Positions 56,181 to 64,000 of a stretch of 64,000 nt of DNA are shown piece after piece; position 1 is the first letter of the stretch, and each line of letters starts with the position of its first letter. Made by a program: the position numbers and the translations under genes. The stretch comes from Neisseria dentiae (GTDB lineage Bacteria > Pseudomonadota > Gammaproteobacteria > Burkholderiales > Neisseriaceae), in NCBI RefSeq assembly GCF_014055005.1, contig NZ_CP059570.1, forward strand, positions 2,108,001 through 2,172,000, given 5' to 3'. The notes below the pieces were generated by a model. It was not told the origin of the DNA. It did no database searches and worked only from the letters and a program-made list of their open reading frames with translations.

Positions 56181-56635
56181 TTTATTCCCTCATCAAAGAT
56201 TGTTATACAACGGGCGCAGAGCGTAACCGCTGCAAATCACCAATATACAGGCCACTGTCGTAAACGGCGGCAAATCGGATATATCAGTTTGCACTATAAA
56301 GAAACGGAGGGCAAACTGTCAATACACAACTGCCCGTGCACAACGGCAAAGACCCGCTTCCTGTTTCTGAATCATGCCGAAAAATCAAGCCCGTGTCATG
56401 TATTAGCAAGCAAATCAACATTTGCGGGGCAATCCCGTTGCACGGAAGCAACAGTTAACGCCGCCAGCCAGCCATGACTAGTTAATATCAATAACAGATT
56501 GTTTATTAAAAAACAAAAGCTTTAACCCTTTCACCGAGACAATCGGGCAGATTTTGCCAAAGTGTGCTACATTGCCAAGCGTTTGTCGTACAGAATCTAC
56601 AAAACCCATAAACTCCCGCCGCTTGGTTTTTTAAG
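56181..56635. other. Intergenic region between divergent rmpM and cysB
   Basis: In these 455 bases I see no gene, no DUS and no inverted repeat. The 3' part (56480-56530) is AT-rich and precedes GTGTGCTACATTGCC, a possible -10 region for cysB. The strong rmpM promoter is presumably close to 56220-56300. Confidence 0.5.
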
Positions 56636-57586
56636 ATGAAATTACAGCAATTGCGTTACGCGCTCGAAGTTTACCGCCACAATCTGAATGTATCTGAAGC
56701 CGCCGAAGCCCTGTTTACTTCCCAACCGGGCATTTCCAAACAAATCAGGCTGCTGGAAGAAGAGTTGGGAATACAGATATTTATCCGCAGCGGCAAACGC
56801 GTGGTCTCGGTTTCGCAACCGGGCAAGGCGGTTTTAGAGCTGGCCGAAAGGATTTTGCGCGATGTGCAGAATATTAAGAATATCGGCAGCGAGTTTACCG
56901 AACACGACAGCGGTTCGTTAACCATCGCCACCACCCACACGCAGGCACGTTATGCGCTGCCGGCCATTGTGGCGGAATTTGTGCAGCGCTACCCCAAAGT
57001 GCGCCTGAGCATCAAGCAGGGCAGCCCCGACGTGCTGGCGCAAATGGTGGTTAACGGCGAAGCCGACTTTGCAATTGCCACCGAAGCGCTGGAGGAAAAC
57101 GGCGAGTTGCGCAAACTGCCCTGCGAAGCGTGGACACATGCGGTGGTTGTGCCGGACGACCATCCGCTTTTAGACTGCCGCCATCCGTTGGCAATCGAAG
57201 ACTTGGCGGCTTTTCCGCTGGTAACTTACGAATTTGCCCTTAACCACAACAATAATATTGCCCGTGCGTTTCAGAAAGCCCGCTTGGATTTGCCTACCGT
57301 GGCGTTGTCGTCGGCCGACACCGATGTGTTGAAAACCTATGTAAGGCTGGGCCTGGGCGTGGGTTTGATGGCGAAAATGGCTTACGATGTCAAAACCGAC
57401 AGTGATCTGCACCTGATCGATGCTTCGCATTTGTTCGAGCCTTCCCACACCTACATCGCACTGCGGCCGGATACCTATCTGCGCGGCTATACTTATGACT
57501 TTATTAATCTGTTTGCACCCAAACTCACCCGCACGCAGATTGACAAAATGTTATATGAACCGATTGAGGAAGATTTTTCCATCTAA
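56636..57586 (+). CDS. cysB: LysR-type regulator CysB
   Basis: Transcription activator of sulfate assimilation and cysteine biosynthesis genes, responding to acetylserine in relatives. It has 316 residues. The N-terminal winged helix-turn-helix is LNVSEAAEALFTSQPGISKQ (about 17-36). The effector domain begins near 93 and includes TTHTQARYALPAIVAEFVQR (about 100-119) and GEADFAIATE (about 140-149), which are closely conserved in CysB/Cbl. It is monocistronic and followed by a shared terminator. Confidence 0.93.
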   Translation: MKLQQLRYALEVYRHNLNVSEAAEALFTSQPGISKQIRLLEEELGIQIFIRSGKRVVSVSQPGKAVLELAERILRDVQNIKNIGSEFTEHDSGSLTIATTHTQARYALPAIVAEFVQRYPKVRLSIKQGSPDVLAQMVVNGEADFAIATEALEENGELRKLPCEAWTHAVVVPDDHPLLDCRHPLAIEDLAAFPLVTYEFALNHNNNIARAFQKARLDLPTVALSSADTDVLKTYVRLGLGVGLMAKMAYDVKTDSDLHLIDASHLFEPSHTYIALRPDTYLRGYTYDFINLFAPKLTRTQIDKMLYEPIEEDFSI

Positions 57587-57606
57587 AATCCTAAACGGAA
57601 ATATTT

Positions 57607-57643
57607 AAAGGCCGTCTGAAAAATATTTTTCAGACGGCCTTTT
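57607..57643. terminator. Bidirectional inverted DUS pair between cysB and fnr
   Basis: AAAGGCCGTCTGAAAAATATTTTTCAGACGGCCTTT-type hairpin between convergent genes, with U-rich tails on both strands. Confidence 0.88.
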
Positions 57644-57656
57644 GGGGTTCAAATAG

Positions 57657-58400
57657 TTATACGGCGTGTTCGCAGCCGGAAACCATTTTCTTCAAAGCCT
57701 GCGGCTCTAAAATTTTGATGTGTTTGTGTTCGACCAAAATCAGCCCTTCGTGATGGAATTTCGACAAGGTTCGGCTGACGGTTTCCAGTTTCAACCCCAG
57801 ATAGCTGCCGATTTCTTCGCGCGACATCCGCAAAATAAAATCATTGGCGGCAAAACCGCGGGCATACAGGCGGTTGGACAAGTTGAGCAGAAAAGCCGCC
57901 AACCGCTCTTCGGCGCGCATATTGCCCAACAGCAGCATCACGCCTTGGTCGCGCACGATTTCGCGGCTCATCAGGCGGAAAAAGTGGGTTTGCAGGCTGG
58001 GAATATTCTTTCCCAACTCTTCCATATGCGAAAACGGCAGCTCGCACACTTCGCTGTCTTCCAAGGCCACGGCATCGCAACTGTGGGTGTGTGTGCAGAT
58101 GCCGTCCATGCCGATCAGTTCGCCCGACATGAAAAAGCCGGTTACTTGGTCGCGCCCGTCCTGGCTGGCGATGGTGGTTTTGAAGAAACCCGTGCGGATG
58201 GCAAACAGTGAGGTAAACGGCTCGCCCGCACGAAAGAGATATTCGCCTTTTTTCAAACGCCGGCTTTGGCGGATAACGGCATCCAGTTGGGCGAACTCGG
58301 TCGGCATCAGCCCAACGGGCAGGCACAGTTCGCGTAAGGAACACGTTGAACACAGCGTTTTCATCTGATGTTGGGCAGTGTGTGCGGGCATAGCGGGCAC
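57657..58400 (-). CDS. fnr: FNR-type oxygen-sensing transcription regulator
   Basis: Global regulator activated by a [4Fe-4S] cluster under low oxygen; in Neisseria it activates denitrification genes such as aniA. It has 247 residues. The cluster ligands are in CSTCSLRELC (about residues 17-26), with a further Cys in DGICTHTHSCDAV (about 99-111). The cNMP-like beta roll spans about 40-125. A dimerisation helix includes REIVRDQGVMLLLGNMRAEER. The HTH is SREEIGSYLGLKLETVSRTL (about 194-213). It is divergent from hemN; a palindrome between them could be its own site. Confidence 0.95.
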   Translation of the reverse strand: MPAMPAHTAQHQMKTLCSTCSLRELCLPVGLMPTEFAQLDAVIRQSRRLKKGEYLFRAGEPFTSLFAIRTGFFKTTIASQDGRDQVTGFFMSGELIGMDGICTHTHSCDAVALEDSEVCELPFSHMEELGKNIPSLQTHFFRLMSREIVRDQGVMLLLGNMRAEERLAAFLLNLSNRLYARGFAANDFILRMSREEIGSYLGLKLETVSRTLSKFHHEGLILVEHKHIKILEPQALKKMVSGCEHAV

Positions 58401-58449
58401 CTTTTCTTCTGAGCAACTTTTATATAGTTAAGCCGCGACTTAAGGACTA

Positions 58450-58463
58450 TTGACTCCAGTCAA
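58450..58463. promoter_or_regulatory. Putative FNR box between fnr and hemN
   Basis: TTGACTCCAGTCAA is a perfect TTGAC-N4-GTCAA palindrome, one base per half from the FNR consensus TTGAT-N4-ATCAA. For hemN, TATTCT (58486-58491) would place transcription start about 41.5 bases from the palindrome centre; for fnr, TATATA (58426-58421 on the minus strand) would place it about 42 away. These are class II activator spacings on both sides. The promoter elements are inferred. Confidence 0.65.
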
Positions 58464-58542
58464 GGCTTGTTTATGATAGTGCAGGTATTCTATCAAACTA
58501 CCTTTGGTTTGCCTATCCATTCCGAATCAAGAAAATTATTTA

Positions 58543-59949
58543 ATGAAAATCATAAAGATACACAACAACACTGAGCCTGAATTCGACCGCGGGCTGATTG
58601 CTTCTCTACCTTCCAACGGCCCCCGCTACACTTCTTACCCGACCGCCGACCGCTTCCACAGCGGTTTTGGCGAAACCGACTATTTGGAATCACTCAATAT
58701 GCGTCACGCAGGGGCTTTAAACAAACCCTTGTCGCTTTATATCCATATTCCTTTCTGCAATACCATCTGCTATTACTGCGGCTGCAACAAAATCATCACG
58801 AAAGACAAAACCCGCGCCGATGCCTACCTCGAATACCTCGAAAAAGAAATGGCGCTGCTCGCCCCACATCTGGACGGCCGCCATCAGTTGGCGCAGCTGC
58901 ATTTCGGCGGCGGCACACCCACGTTTTTGAGCGACGGGCAGCTTGAGCGCGTTTTTGCGATGATACGGCGCTATTTCGATTTGATTCCCGGCGGCGAATA
59001 TTCGATAGAAATCGACCCGCGCAAGGTCAGCCGCGAAACCGTGCTGCATTTGGGCAGGCTGGGCTTCAACCGCATGAGCGTGGGCATTCAGGACTTCGAC
59101 CCGAAAGTGCAGGAAGCAGTCAACCGCGTGCAAACTGTTGAAGAAACGCGCGAAGTGATTGAGACCGCACGCGAAGCGGGGTTCAAATCGGTGAGCGTGG
59201 ATCTGATTTACGGCCTGCCGCACCAATCGCTCGAAAGCATCAAACCCACCCTCGAAACCGTGCTTTCGCTCGACCCCGACCGCCTGGCGCTTTACCACTA
59301 CGCCCATCTGCCGCATATTTTCAAACCGCAGCGCCGCATCGACACCGCCGCCGTTCCCGGCAGCGAAGAAAAACTCGATATTCTGCAATACGCCGTGCAA
59401 ACGCTCACCGCCCGCGGCTATGTATTTATCGGCATGGATCATTTCGCCAAACCCGACGACGAACTCTCGCTGGCGTTGAAAGAAGGCTGGCTGCAACGAA
59501 ATTTCCAAGGCTATTCCACTTATGCCGACTGTGATCTGATTGCCTTGGGCGTGTCGTCTATCGGCAAAATCGCCAATGTCTATGTTCAGAACGAGCGCGA
59601 CATCGATGCCTACTACGCCGCCATCGACGCCGGCCGCCTGCCCGTGATGCGCGGCTACCGCCTCAACCAGGACGACCTGCTGCGGCGCAACATTATCCAA
59701 GACCTGATGTGCCGTTTCGCATTGGATTTCCGGGTGTATGAAAGCGTGTTCGGCATCTCGTTCGCACACTATTTCCAAACCGAGCTGGCGGATTTGCGGC
59801 AACTGGCCGGCCTCGGCCTGCTGGTGCTCAAACCGCACGGCTTGCAGGTTACGCCGAAAGGGCGGTTTTTAATCCGCAATATCGCCATGGTGTTCGACTA
59901 CCACCTGCGCCACAAAGAAACCACGGCCCAATATTCCAAAACGGTTTAG
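58543..59949 (+). CDS. hemN: Oxygen-independent coproporphyrinogen III oxidase
   Basis: Radical-SAM enzyme converting coproporphyrinogen III to protoporphyrinogen IX without oxygen, for heme synthesis under low oxygen. The start at 58543 (MKIIKIHNNTEPEF) gives 468 residues; an in-frame GTG at 58504 would cover the promoter region and is less likely. Motifs are GPRYTSYPTADRFH, the cluster loop IPFCNTICYYCGC (about 67-79), HFGGGTPTFL (about 118-127), NRMSVGIQDFDPKVQEAVNR and the HemN C-terminal domain. It is divergent from fnr with a shared regulatory palindrome. Confidence 0.95.
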   Translation: MKIIKIHNNTEPEFDRGLIASLPSNGPRYTSYPTADRFHSGFGETDYLESLNMRHAGALNKPLSLYIHIPFCNTICYYCGCNKIITKDKTRADAYLEYLEKEMALLAPHLDGRHQLAQLHFGGGTPTFLSDGQLERVFAMIRRYFDLIPGGEYSIEIDPRKVSRETVLHLGRLGFNRMSVGIQDFDPKVQEAVNRVQTVEETREVIETAREAGFKSVSVDLIYGLPHQSLESIKPTLETVLSLDPDRLALYHYAHLPHIFKPQRRIDTAAVPGSEEKLDILQYAVQTLTARGYVFIGMDHFAKPDDELSLALKEGWLQRNFQGYSTYADCDLIALGVSSIGKIANVYVQNERDIDAYYAAIDAGRLPVMRGYRLNQDDLLRRNIIQDLMCRFALDFRVYESVFGISFAHYFQTELADLRQLAGLGLLVLKPHGLQVTPKGRFLIRNIAMVFDYHLRHKETTAQYSKTV

Positions 59950-60332
59950 AGTATATCGCCATGAGGCCGTCTGAAAAACCGAACTATCCTCCCAAAAGAT
60001 AAAGCAGTTTTTTTCAGACGGCCTGATACCTTTGCAAAATTCAAATTACTACCTGAAAACCTGATTCCCGTCATTCCCGCGTAGGCGGGAATCCAGTTGC
60101 TTGGCATATAAGTTTTTGTTTAACCAATACTTCAATGTTTACCTCTGGATTCCCGCCTACGCGGGGGTAGCGCAGCGAACTTGCGAAGCTAATGACGGTG
60201 TTAAGCATTTCAGACGGCATCAAGATATTTTTACAAAGGCCCCGGCCTATTGTCATTATCTTCGCAACGCCTCCCTATCCCGCGCCGTTATTTGTTACAC
60301 TTAAACCCGTTTGACTTTTCATTTCCCGCCCC
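59950..60332. repeat. Repeat-rich intergenic region with a perfect dRS3
   Basis: No gene is seen in these 383 bases. An inverted DUS pair with a long loop (about 59964-60023) may terminate hemN. GATACCTTTGCAAAATTC (60026 on) is an IS-end motif. ATTCCCGCGTAGGCGGGAAT at 60073-60092 is a perfect dRS3 palindrome within CGTCAT...ATCCAGT. A second, imperfect, copy ATTCCCGCCTACGCGGG begins at 60149. A DUS variant near 60208 and an inverted IS-end motif (TTTTTACAAAGGCCCCGGCC, about 60229) follow. The unit 60026-60247 resembles a NIME bounded by IS-type ends. Confidence 0.7.
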
Positions 60333-61985
60333 ATGCTGACCTACACCCCGCCCGAATCCCGTTCGCCCGCGCCCACCCGCGAAAAACCTTGGCTGCTGCT
60401 GTTGCTGGCGTTTGCTTGGCTGTGGCCGGGCATTTTTTCGCGCGATTTGTGGAATCCGGCCGAACCGGCGGTTTTCACGGCCGTAGAAGCGTTTTTAAAC
60501 GGTGCCGCCGCATGGCTGCCCACCGTGCTCGACCAGCCTTATTTCAACGTATCGCCCGTATATGTGTGGGTGGCGGCGCTGTTCGAGAGGCTGCTCTCGC
60601 CGTGGGCGGCCGATGCTTATTCCGCCGCCCGTTTCGCCAGCGTGCTGTTTACCGCCGTCGGCCTGCTGTGCTGCGGCAGCGCGGGTTTCCGCTTTTTGGG
60701 CCGCCATCAGGGGCGCAGCGTGGCGCTGATTTTAATCGGCTGCACGGGGCTGATTACGATGGCGCACTTTCTCGGCGGGCAGTCGGTGGTGTTTGCCGCG
60801 CTGGGCATGTGTTTGTATGGTTTCTCGCTGGCGCAGACGCGCGTGATTATGGCCGCGCTGATGCTGGGCGGCGGCTGGGCGTTGCTGTCGGTGTCGGCCG
60901 GGCTGCTGCTGCCCGCCGCGCTGATGCTGGCGGCACTGGGTTTGCTGGCGCATCCGCAATGGCAGTTCAAACGCTACTACCTCACGCTGGTGGGCGCGTT
61001 TGCGTTTGCCCTGCCGATGATGCTGGTGTATCCGTTTGCGCTGTTTAAAACCGATGCGGCGGCTTTTGCAGTCTGGCTGCACCATTATGCGTTCGGCGCG
61101 TTCGGCGGCACGCAGAGTTTTCAGACGGCCTTTTCGCTGCCTTATTATTTGAAAAACCTGTTGTGGTTTGCCTTTCCCGCCTGGCCGCTGGCAATCTGGA
61201 CAGCCACCCGTATGCAGCTTTCCCGCCAACGCTGGGGCGTGCTTGCGCTGGTTTGGCTGGCCGCCGCCACCGTGCTGCTCACGTTCAGCCCGCACCGCTA
61301 CCAAGACCATCTGGTTTGGCTGCTGCCGCCGCTGGCGCTGCTCGGCGCGGCGCAGCTCGACGGCCTGCGGCGCGGCGCGGCGGCGTTTATCAACTGGTTC
61401 GGCATTATGGCTTTCGGCCTGTTTGCGGTGTTTTTATGGCTGGGCTTTTTTGCCATGAACTACGGCTGGCCGGCGAAACTGGCCGAGCGTTCTTATTATT
61501 TCAGCCCGTATTACATTCCCGACATCAACATCATGCCCATGCTGGTGGCCGTGTCGTTCACGCCCGTGTGGCTGTGGGCGATTACGCGCAAACACATCCG
61601 CGGGCGGCAGGCCGTTACCAATTGGGCGGCGGGGGTAACGCTGGTGTGGGCGTTGATGATGACGCTGTTTCTGCCGTGGCTCGATGCCGCTAAAAGCCAT
61701 GCGCCGGTGGTGCGGCAGATGGAAGCGTCGCTGCCCGCCGGTCTGAAAACCGCCCTGGCCGAGGGCGCAAGCTGCGTGAGCGTGGATGCCGGCGCCGCTA
61801 CCGCACGCATCGTGTGGCAGCAATACGGCACGCTGAAGCTGCGCGTGAACGATGCTTCGTGCGCCTACCGTTTAGTGCAGCAGCCAAAAGGCAGCGCCAT
61901 TCCCGACGGCTGGCATCTGCTGTGGGAAGGCGCCCGTCCGCGCAATAAAACGGAAGGCTTCGCGCTGTTGGAAAAGGCCGTCTGA
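60333..61985 (+). CDS. ArnT-like integral membrane glycosyltransferase
   Basis: Predicted polyprenyl-phosphate-sugar-dependent glycosyltransferase of the GT-C fold (ArnT/PMT clan). It has 550 residues with about 11-12 membrane helices and a C-terminal soluble domain (about 450-550). The first periplasmic loop has FSRDLWNPAEPAVFTAVEAF, where relatives have an acidic catalytic Asp/Glu next to the first helix, followed by WLPTVLDQPYFNVSPVYVWV. The substrate cannot be told; lipid A or protein glycosylation are possibilities. The stop codon TGA is part of the DUS in the terminal hairpin (AAG GCC GTC TGA). Confidence 0.8.
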   Translation: MLTYTPPESRSPAPTREKPWLLLLLAFAWLWPGIFSRDLWNPAEPAVFTAVEAFLNGAAAWLPTVLDQPYFNVSPVYVWVAALFERLLSPWAADAYSAARFASVLFTAVGLLCCGSAGFRFLGRHQGRSVALILIGCTGLITMAHFLGGQSVVFAALGMCLYGFSLAQTRVIMAALMLGGGWALLSVSAGLLLPAALMLAALGLLAHPQWQFKRYYLTLVGAFAFALPMMLVYPFALFKTDAAAFAVWLHHYAFGAFGGTQSFQTAFSLPYYLKNLLWFAFPAWPLAIWTATRMQLSRQRWGVLALVWLAAATVLLTFSPHRYQDHLVWLLPPLALLGAAQLDGLRRGAAAFINWFGIMAFGLFAVFLWLGFFAMNYGWPAKLAERSYYFSPYYIPDINIMPMLVAVSFTPVWLWAITRKHIRGRQAVTNWAAGVTLVWALMMTLFLPWLDAAKSHAPVVRQMEASLPAGLKTALAEGASCVSVDAGAATARIVWQQYGTLKLRVNDASCAYRLVQQPKGSAIPDGWHLLWEGARPRNKTEGFALLEKAV

Positions 61986-62013
61986 AACGGTTCGGCATGG
62001 TTTCAGACGGCCT
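61974..62013 (+). terminator. Inverted DUS pair overlapping the glycosyltransferase stop codon
   Basis: AAAGGCCGTCTGAAAC and GTTTCAGACGGCCTTT form the stem. It lies between convergent genes, so it can serve both strands, and it contributes the last codons and stop of the upstream gene. Confidence 0.85.
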
Positions 62014-62052
62014 TTGGCGCGGTTTGTTTGTTATTTAAAACGTGAAGTTTGT

Positions 62053-62934
62053 TCAGCTTTCAAGCGGCGGTTCCGGTGCGCCGGCGGGGTGTTTGTAGCG
62101 GTTGTAGGCAAACAGGTATTGGTGGGGAAAGCGTTTGATCCAATATTCCACATTGCTGTTGATCACCTGCGCATCGTGAGCCTTATCGCCGTTGAGTTCG
62201 CCCTGTAACGGCTCGATATGCAGTACGAACCCCTGCCCTGCGGGCAGACGTTCGCCCACGAAAAACAAGGCTTTCACGCCTTTCACTTGGGCGAGTTTGC
62301 CCGCCAGCGTCATGGTGTAGGCAGGTTTGCCGAAAAAACCGGCCCATACGCCTTCGCCGCCTTCGTGCGGGTCGGGCACATGGTCGGGCAGCACGATGGT
62401 GGCCTCGCCCGCGCGCAGGGCTTTGATAATCTGCTTCACGCCTTGGATATTGGTGGGGGCGGTGCGCCCTTTGCCGCGCACGCGGCCGGCCTGCATCACT
62501 TGGTCGAACGCTTTGATTTTCGGCGGTTTATACATGGCGGTGAGCGGAAACGGCAACTGCTCGCTGATATAACGCCCCGCAATGTCGTAGCTGCCGATGT
62601 GCGGCGTGATCAGCAGCAAACCTTCGCCGTTTTCCACCGCCTGCCGGATATGCTCCCAACCGTGTGCGGCCCTGAACAGCCCCGCCACCTGCTCAGGCCG
62701 CCTGAAAAAAGCCACCGGCAGCTCCAACCCGCCTTTGGCCGTTTCCCGCAGCACGGCTTTAACGGCGGCATCGTCTGCATTCAGGCCGGCAATCTGCAAA
62801 TTGCGGCGTATCCTTTCGCGGTCTTTGCGGGCAAGATAAAAACCCAAGCTGCCCAACGCATCGCCTATGGCGTGCAGCGTGCGCAGCGGCAGTGCGGCAA
62901 ACAGGCGGAACAGCAGAAAAACCAGAGTTTGCAT
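62053..62934 (-). CDS. lpxL: Lipid A late acyltransferase (LpxL/HtrB family)
   Basis: Transfers a secondary acyl chain to Kdo-lipid IVA at the inner membrane. With the start at 62934 (MQTLVFLLFRLFAALPLRTL) the protein has 293 residues; an in-frame ATG at 62967 adds 11 residues, and neither has a strong ribosome-binding site. An N-terminal membrane helix is followed by the HX4D/E catalytic motif region (LLITPHIGSYDIAGRYISEQ), then YKPPKIKAFDQVMQAGRVRG, VLPDHVPDPHEGGEGVWAGF and FPHQYLFAYNRYK. Closeness to metK suggests it corresponds to the gene called lpxL2 in N. meningitidis; this is from recollection. Confidence 0.9.
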   Translation of the reverse strand: MQTLVFLLFRLFAALPLRTLHAIGDALGSLGFYLARKDRERIRRNLQIAGLNADDAAVKAVLRETAKGGLELPVAFFRRPEQVAGLFRAAHGWEHIRQAVENGEGLLLITPHIGSYDIAGRYISEQLPFPLTAMYKPPKIKAFDQVMQAGRVRGKGRTAPTNIQGVKQIIKALRAGEATIVLPDHVPDPHEGGEGVWAGFFGKPAYTMTLAGKLAQVKGVKALFFVGERLPAGQGFVLHIEPLQGELNGDKAHDAQVINSNVEYWIKRFPHQYLFAYNRYKHPAGAPEPPLES

Positions 62935-63100
62935 GGCGGTGGCGGTAAGTGTTGGTAAAAGCGGCATTGTAATGGAAAACCGCGCCGGCGGGTGGCCGGG
63001 CGAAACCCCGGCAAAACCGCCGGCCCGGGATGAAAATATTGAATTCGGCGCTGAAACAGGGTAATTTCTGCACTTTTGCCAACTTTCTGTTTGAAATACT

Positions 63101-63646
63101 ATGGAACACCAACCCCAATCCCCCGCCCCGCTGGGCCAACCGCCCTCTTGGATTGCCCAGATGATTTTCGCCAGCCGCTGGCTGCAACTGCCGATTTACC
63201 TCGGCCTGATTGTGGTGCAGGCGGTTTATGCCTACAAATTCATCAAATCGCTGTGGCACCTGATTGTGAACCTGAACCAGATGGACGCCAACACCATCAT
63301 GCTGGCGGTGCTCAACCTGATCGACGTGGTGATGATTGCCAACCTCTTGGTAATGGTGATTGTGGGCGGTTATGAAATTTTCGTGTCGAAACTGCGCACC
63401 GAAGGCCACCCCGACGAACCCGAATGGCTCAGCCATGTGAACGCTTCGGTGTTGAAAGTGAAGCTGTCGATGTCGATTATCAGCATTTCCTCCATCCACC
63501 TGCTGCAAACCTTTGTGAACGCCGCCAACCTGCCCGAAAAAACCATGATGTGGCAGCTTTTGCTGCACTTGGGCTTTCTGGCCTCGGCGCTGGCGATGGC
63601 CTACACCGACAAAGTTCTCTACGGCACCAGCCACAAAAGCCATTAA
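63101..63646 (+). CDS. YqhA/UPF0114 family membrane protein
   Basis: Conserved inner-membrane protein of unknown function, 181 residues with about four membrane helices (about 28-50, 66-90, 118-140, 150-170). The blocks ASRWLQLPIYLGLIVVQAVY and MLAVLNLIDVVMIANLLVMV, followed by VGGYEIFVSKL, define UPF0114. It lies between the acyltransferase and metK. The first 20 residues are Pro/Gln-rich and probably disordered. Confidence 0.9.
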   Translation: MEHQPQSPAPLGQPPSWIAQMIFASRWLQLPIYLGLIVVQAVYAYKFIKSLWHLIVNLNQMDANTIMLAVLNLIDVVMIANLLVMVIVGGYEIFVSKLRTEGHPDEPEWLSHVNASVLKVKLSMSIISISSIHLLQTFVNAANLPEKTMMWQLLLHLGFLASALAMAYTDKVLYGTSHKSH

Positions 63647-63710
63647 CCCTTTTCATACGGCCTGATGAATTATTCATGCAGGTATGGCCGGGGCGGCCCG
63701 CCATCTCTGC

Positions 63711-63768
63711 TATAATTTGGACCGTTTAGCTACCATGCAAACCGGCAGGCTGCCGGTTTGCTTCTTTT
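63711..63768 (+). promoter_or_regulatory. metK promoter -10 and leader hairpin
   Basis: TATAAT (63711-63716) is a perfect -10 hexamer with no clear -35. The leader contains GCAAACCGGCAG (63737-63748) immediately followed by its inverted copy to 63761 and then TTCTTTT, an intrinsic-terminator-like hairpin 14 bases before the metK ATG. It may be an attenuator. Confidence 0.65.
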
Positions 63769-63782
63769 ACGAAAGAACCACC

Positions 63783-64000
63783 ATGAGCGAATATGTGTTT
63801 ACTTCTGAATCCGTGTCAGAAGGCCACCCCGATAAAGTTGCCGACCAGATTTCCGATGCCGTTTTAGACGCCATTCTGGCGCAAGACCCTAAAGGCCGCG
63901 TGGCCGCCGAAACCCTGGTTGCCACCGATTTGTGCGTGCTGGCCGGCGAAATCACCACCACCGCAAAAGTCGATTACGAACAGATTGCCCGCGAAACCAT
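63783..64000 (+). CDS. metK: S-adenosylmethionine synthetase, N-terminal fragment
   Basis: Makes S-adenosylmethionine from methionine and ATP. The first 72 codons are present and the gene runs out of the window. The N-terminal signature VFTSESVSEGHPDKVADQIS (about residues 5-24), with catalytic His and Asp in EGHPDK, is decisive, followed by DAVLDAILAQDPKGRVAAET. The ATG at 63783 is the standard start; an in-frame ATG at 63735 would add 16 residues encoded by the leader hairpin and is less likely. Confidence 0.97.
   Translation, partial: MSEYVFTSESVSEGHPDKVADQISDAVLDAILAQDPKGRVAAETLVATDLCVLAGEITTTAKVDYEQIARET

Noticed and set aside
58504..58542. GTG start for hemN at 58504
   Set aside because: It would overlap the likely promoter start region and precedes the homologous N-terminus; ATG 58543 is preferred.
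63720..63782. SAM riboswitch in front of metK
   Set aside because: The leader is only about 60 bases with a single hairpin; none of the known SAM-I, SAM-II or SAM/SAH core sequences is visible.

Overview
The window comes from a Neisseria-type betaproteobacterium. The evidence is the 12-base DNA uptake sequence AGGCCGTCTGAA (the 'AG-DUS' dialect) at dozens of places, mostly as inverted pairs that serve as terminators; the gene order ponA / pilM-N-O-P-Q-aroK-aroB; a comE copy downstream of an rRNA operon; rmpM, farA/farB and an lpxL-type gene near metK; and dRS3-like 20-base palindromes. The exact ATGCCGTCTGAA dialect of meningococcus and gonococcus was noticed only inside the giant adhesin gene, so a commensal or animal Neisseria species is more likely than those pathogens. 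The species cannot be named from sequence alone.

Layout. 1-5.6 kb: end of an RND efflux pump gene, mnmG, a small PepSY-like secreted-protein gene split by a MITE, and ponA (PBP1A). 5.8-13.2 kb: the type IV pilus assembly operon pilMNOPQ, then aroK and aroB. 13.6-21.8 kb: pta, yihA/engB, cytochrome c4, the System II cytochrome c maturation pair (ResB and CcsA-type) and rng. 21.8-36 kb: an IS5-type relic, a BamE-like lipoprotein gene and, ending 56 bases before it on the same strand, a 12.4-kb gene for a 4124-residue trimeric autotransporter adhesin. 35.7-40.5 kb: an insertion-sequence graveyard (IS5/IS1106-type, IS1016-type, a decayed IS630-type and a complete IS630-type element) surrounding a secreted coiled-coil protein of unknown function and comE. 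40.5-46.1 kb: an rRNA operon on the minus strand (16S - tRNA-Ile - tRNA-Ala - 23S - 5S) with its promoter. 46.3-64 kb: thrB, farA/farB, bioD and a DUF488 gene, an alanine/sodium symporter, apaG, thiL/pgpA, rmpM, cysB, divergent fnr and hemN, an ArnT-like membrane glycosyltransferase, an lpxL-family acyltransferase, a YqhA-like membrane protein and the start of metK.

How the genes fit together. Most of the window is core metabolism and envelope biology. PilM/N/O/P form the inner-membrane alignment complex that connects to the PilQ secretin; with ComE and the many uptake sequences this gives natural transformation. The cytochrome c genes, FNR and HemN reflect respiration with adaptation to low oxygen; a palindrome between fnr and hemN is placed to control both.

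The most interesting material is accessory. (1) The giant adhesin is paired with a SmpA/OmlA (BamE-like) lipoprotein, recalling the TAA-TpgA and SadA-SadB partnerships. (2) The adhesin stalk contains repeats about 528 codons apart that carry uptake sequences in frame. (3) A 113-base MITE sits in codon 3 of the PepSY-like gene and its termini match the resident IS630-type element, which itself lies between 5S rRNA and comE.
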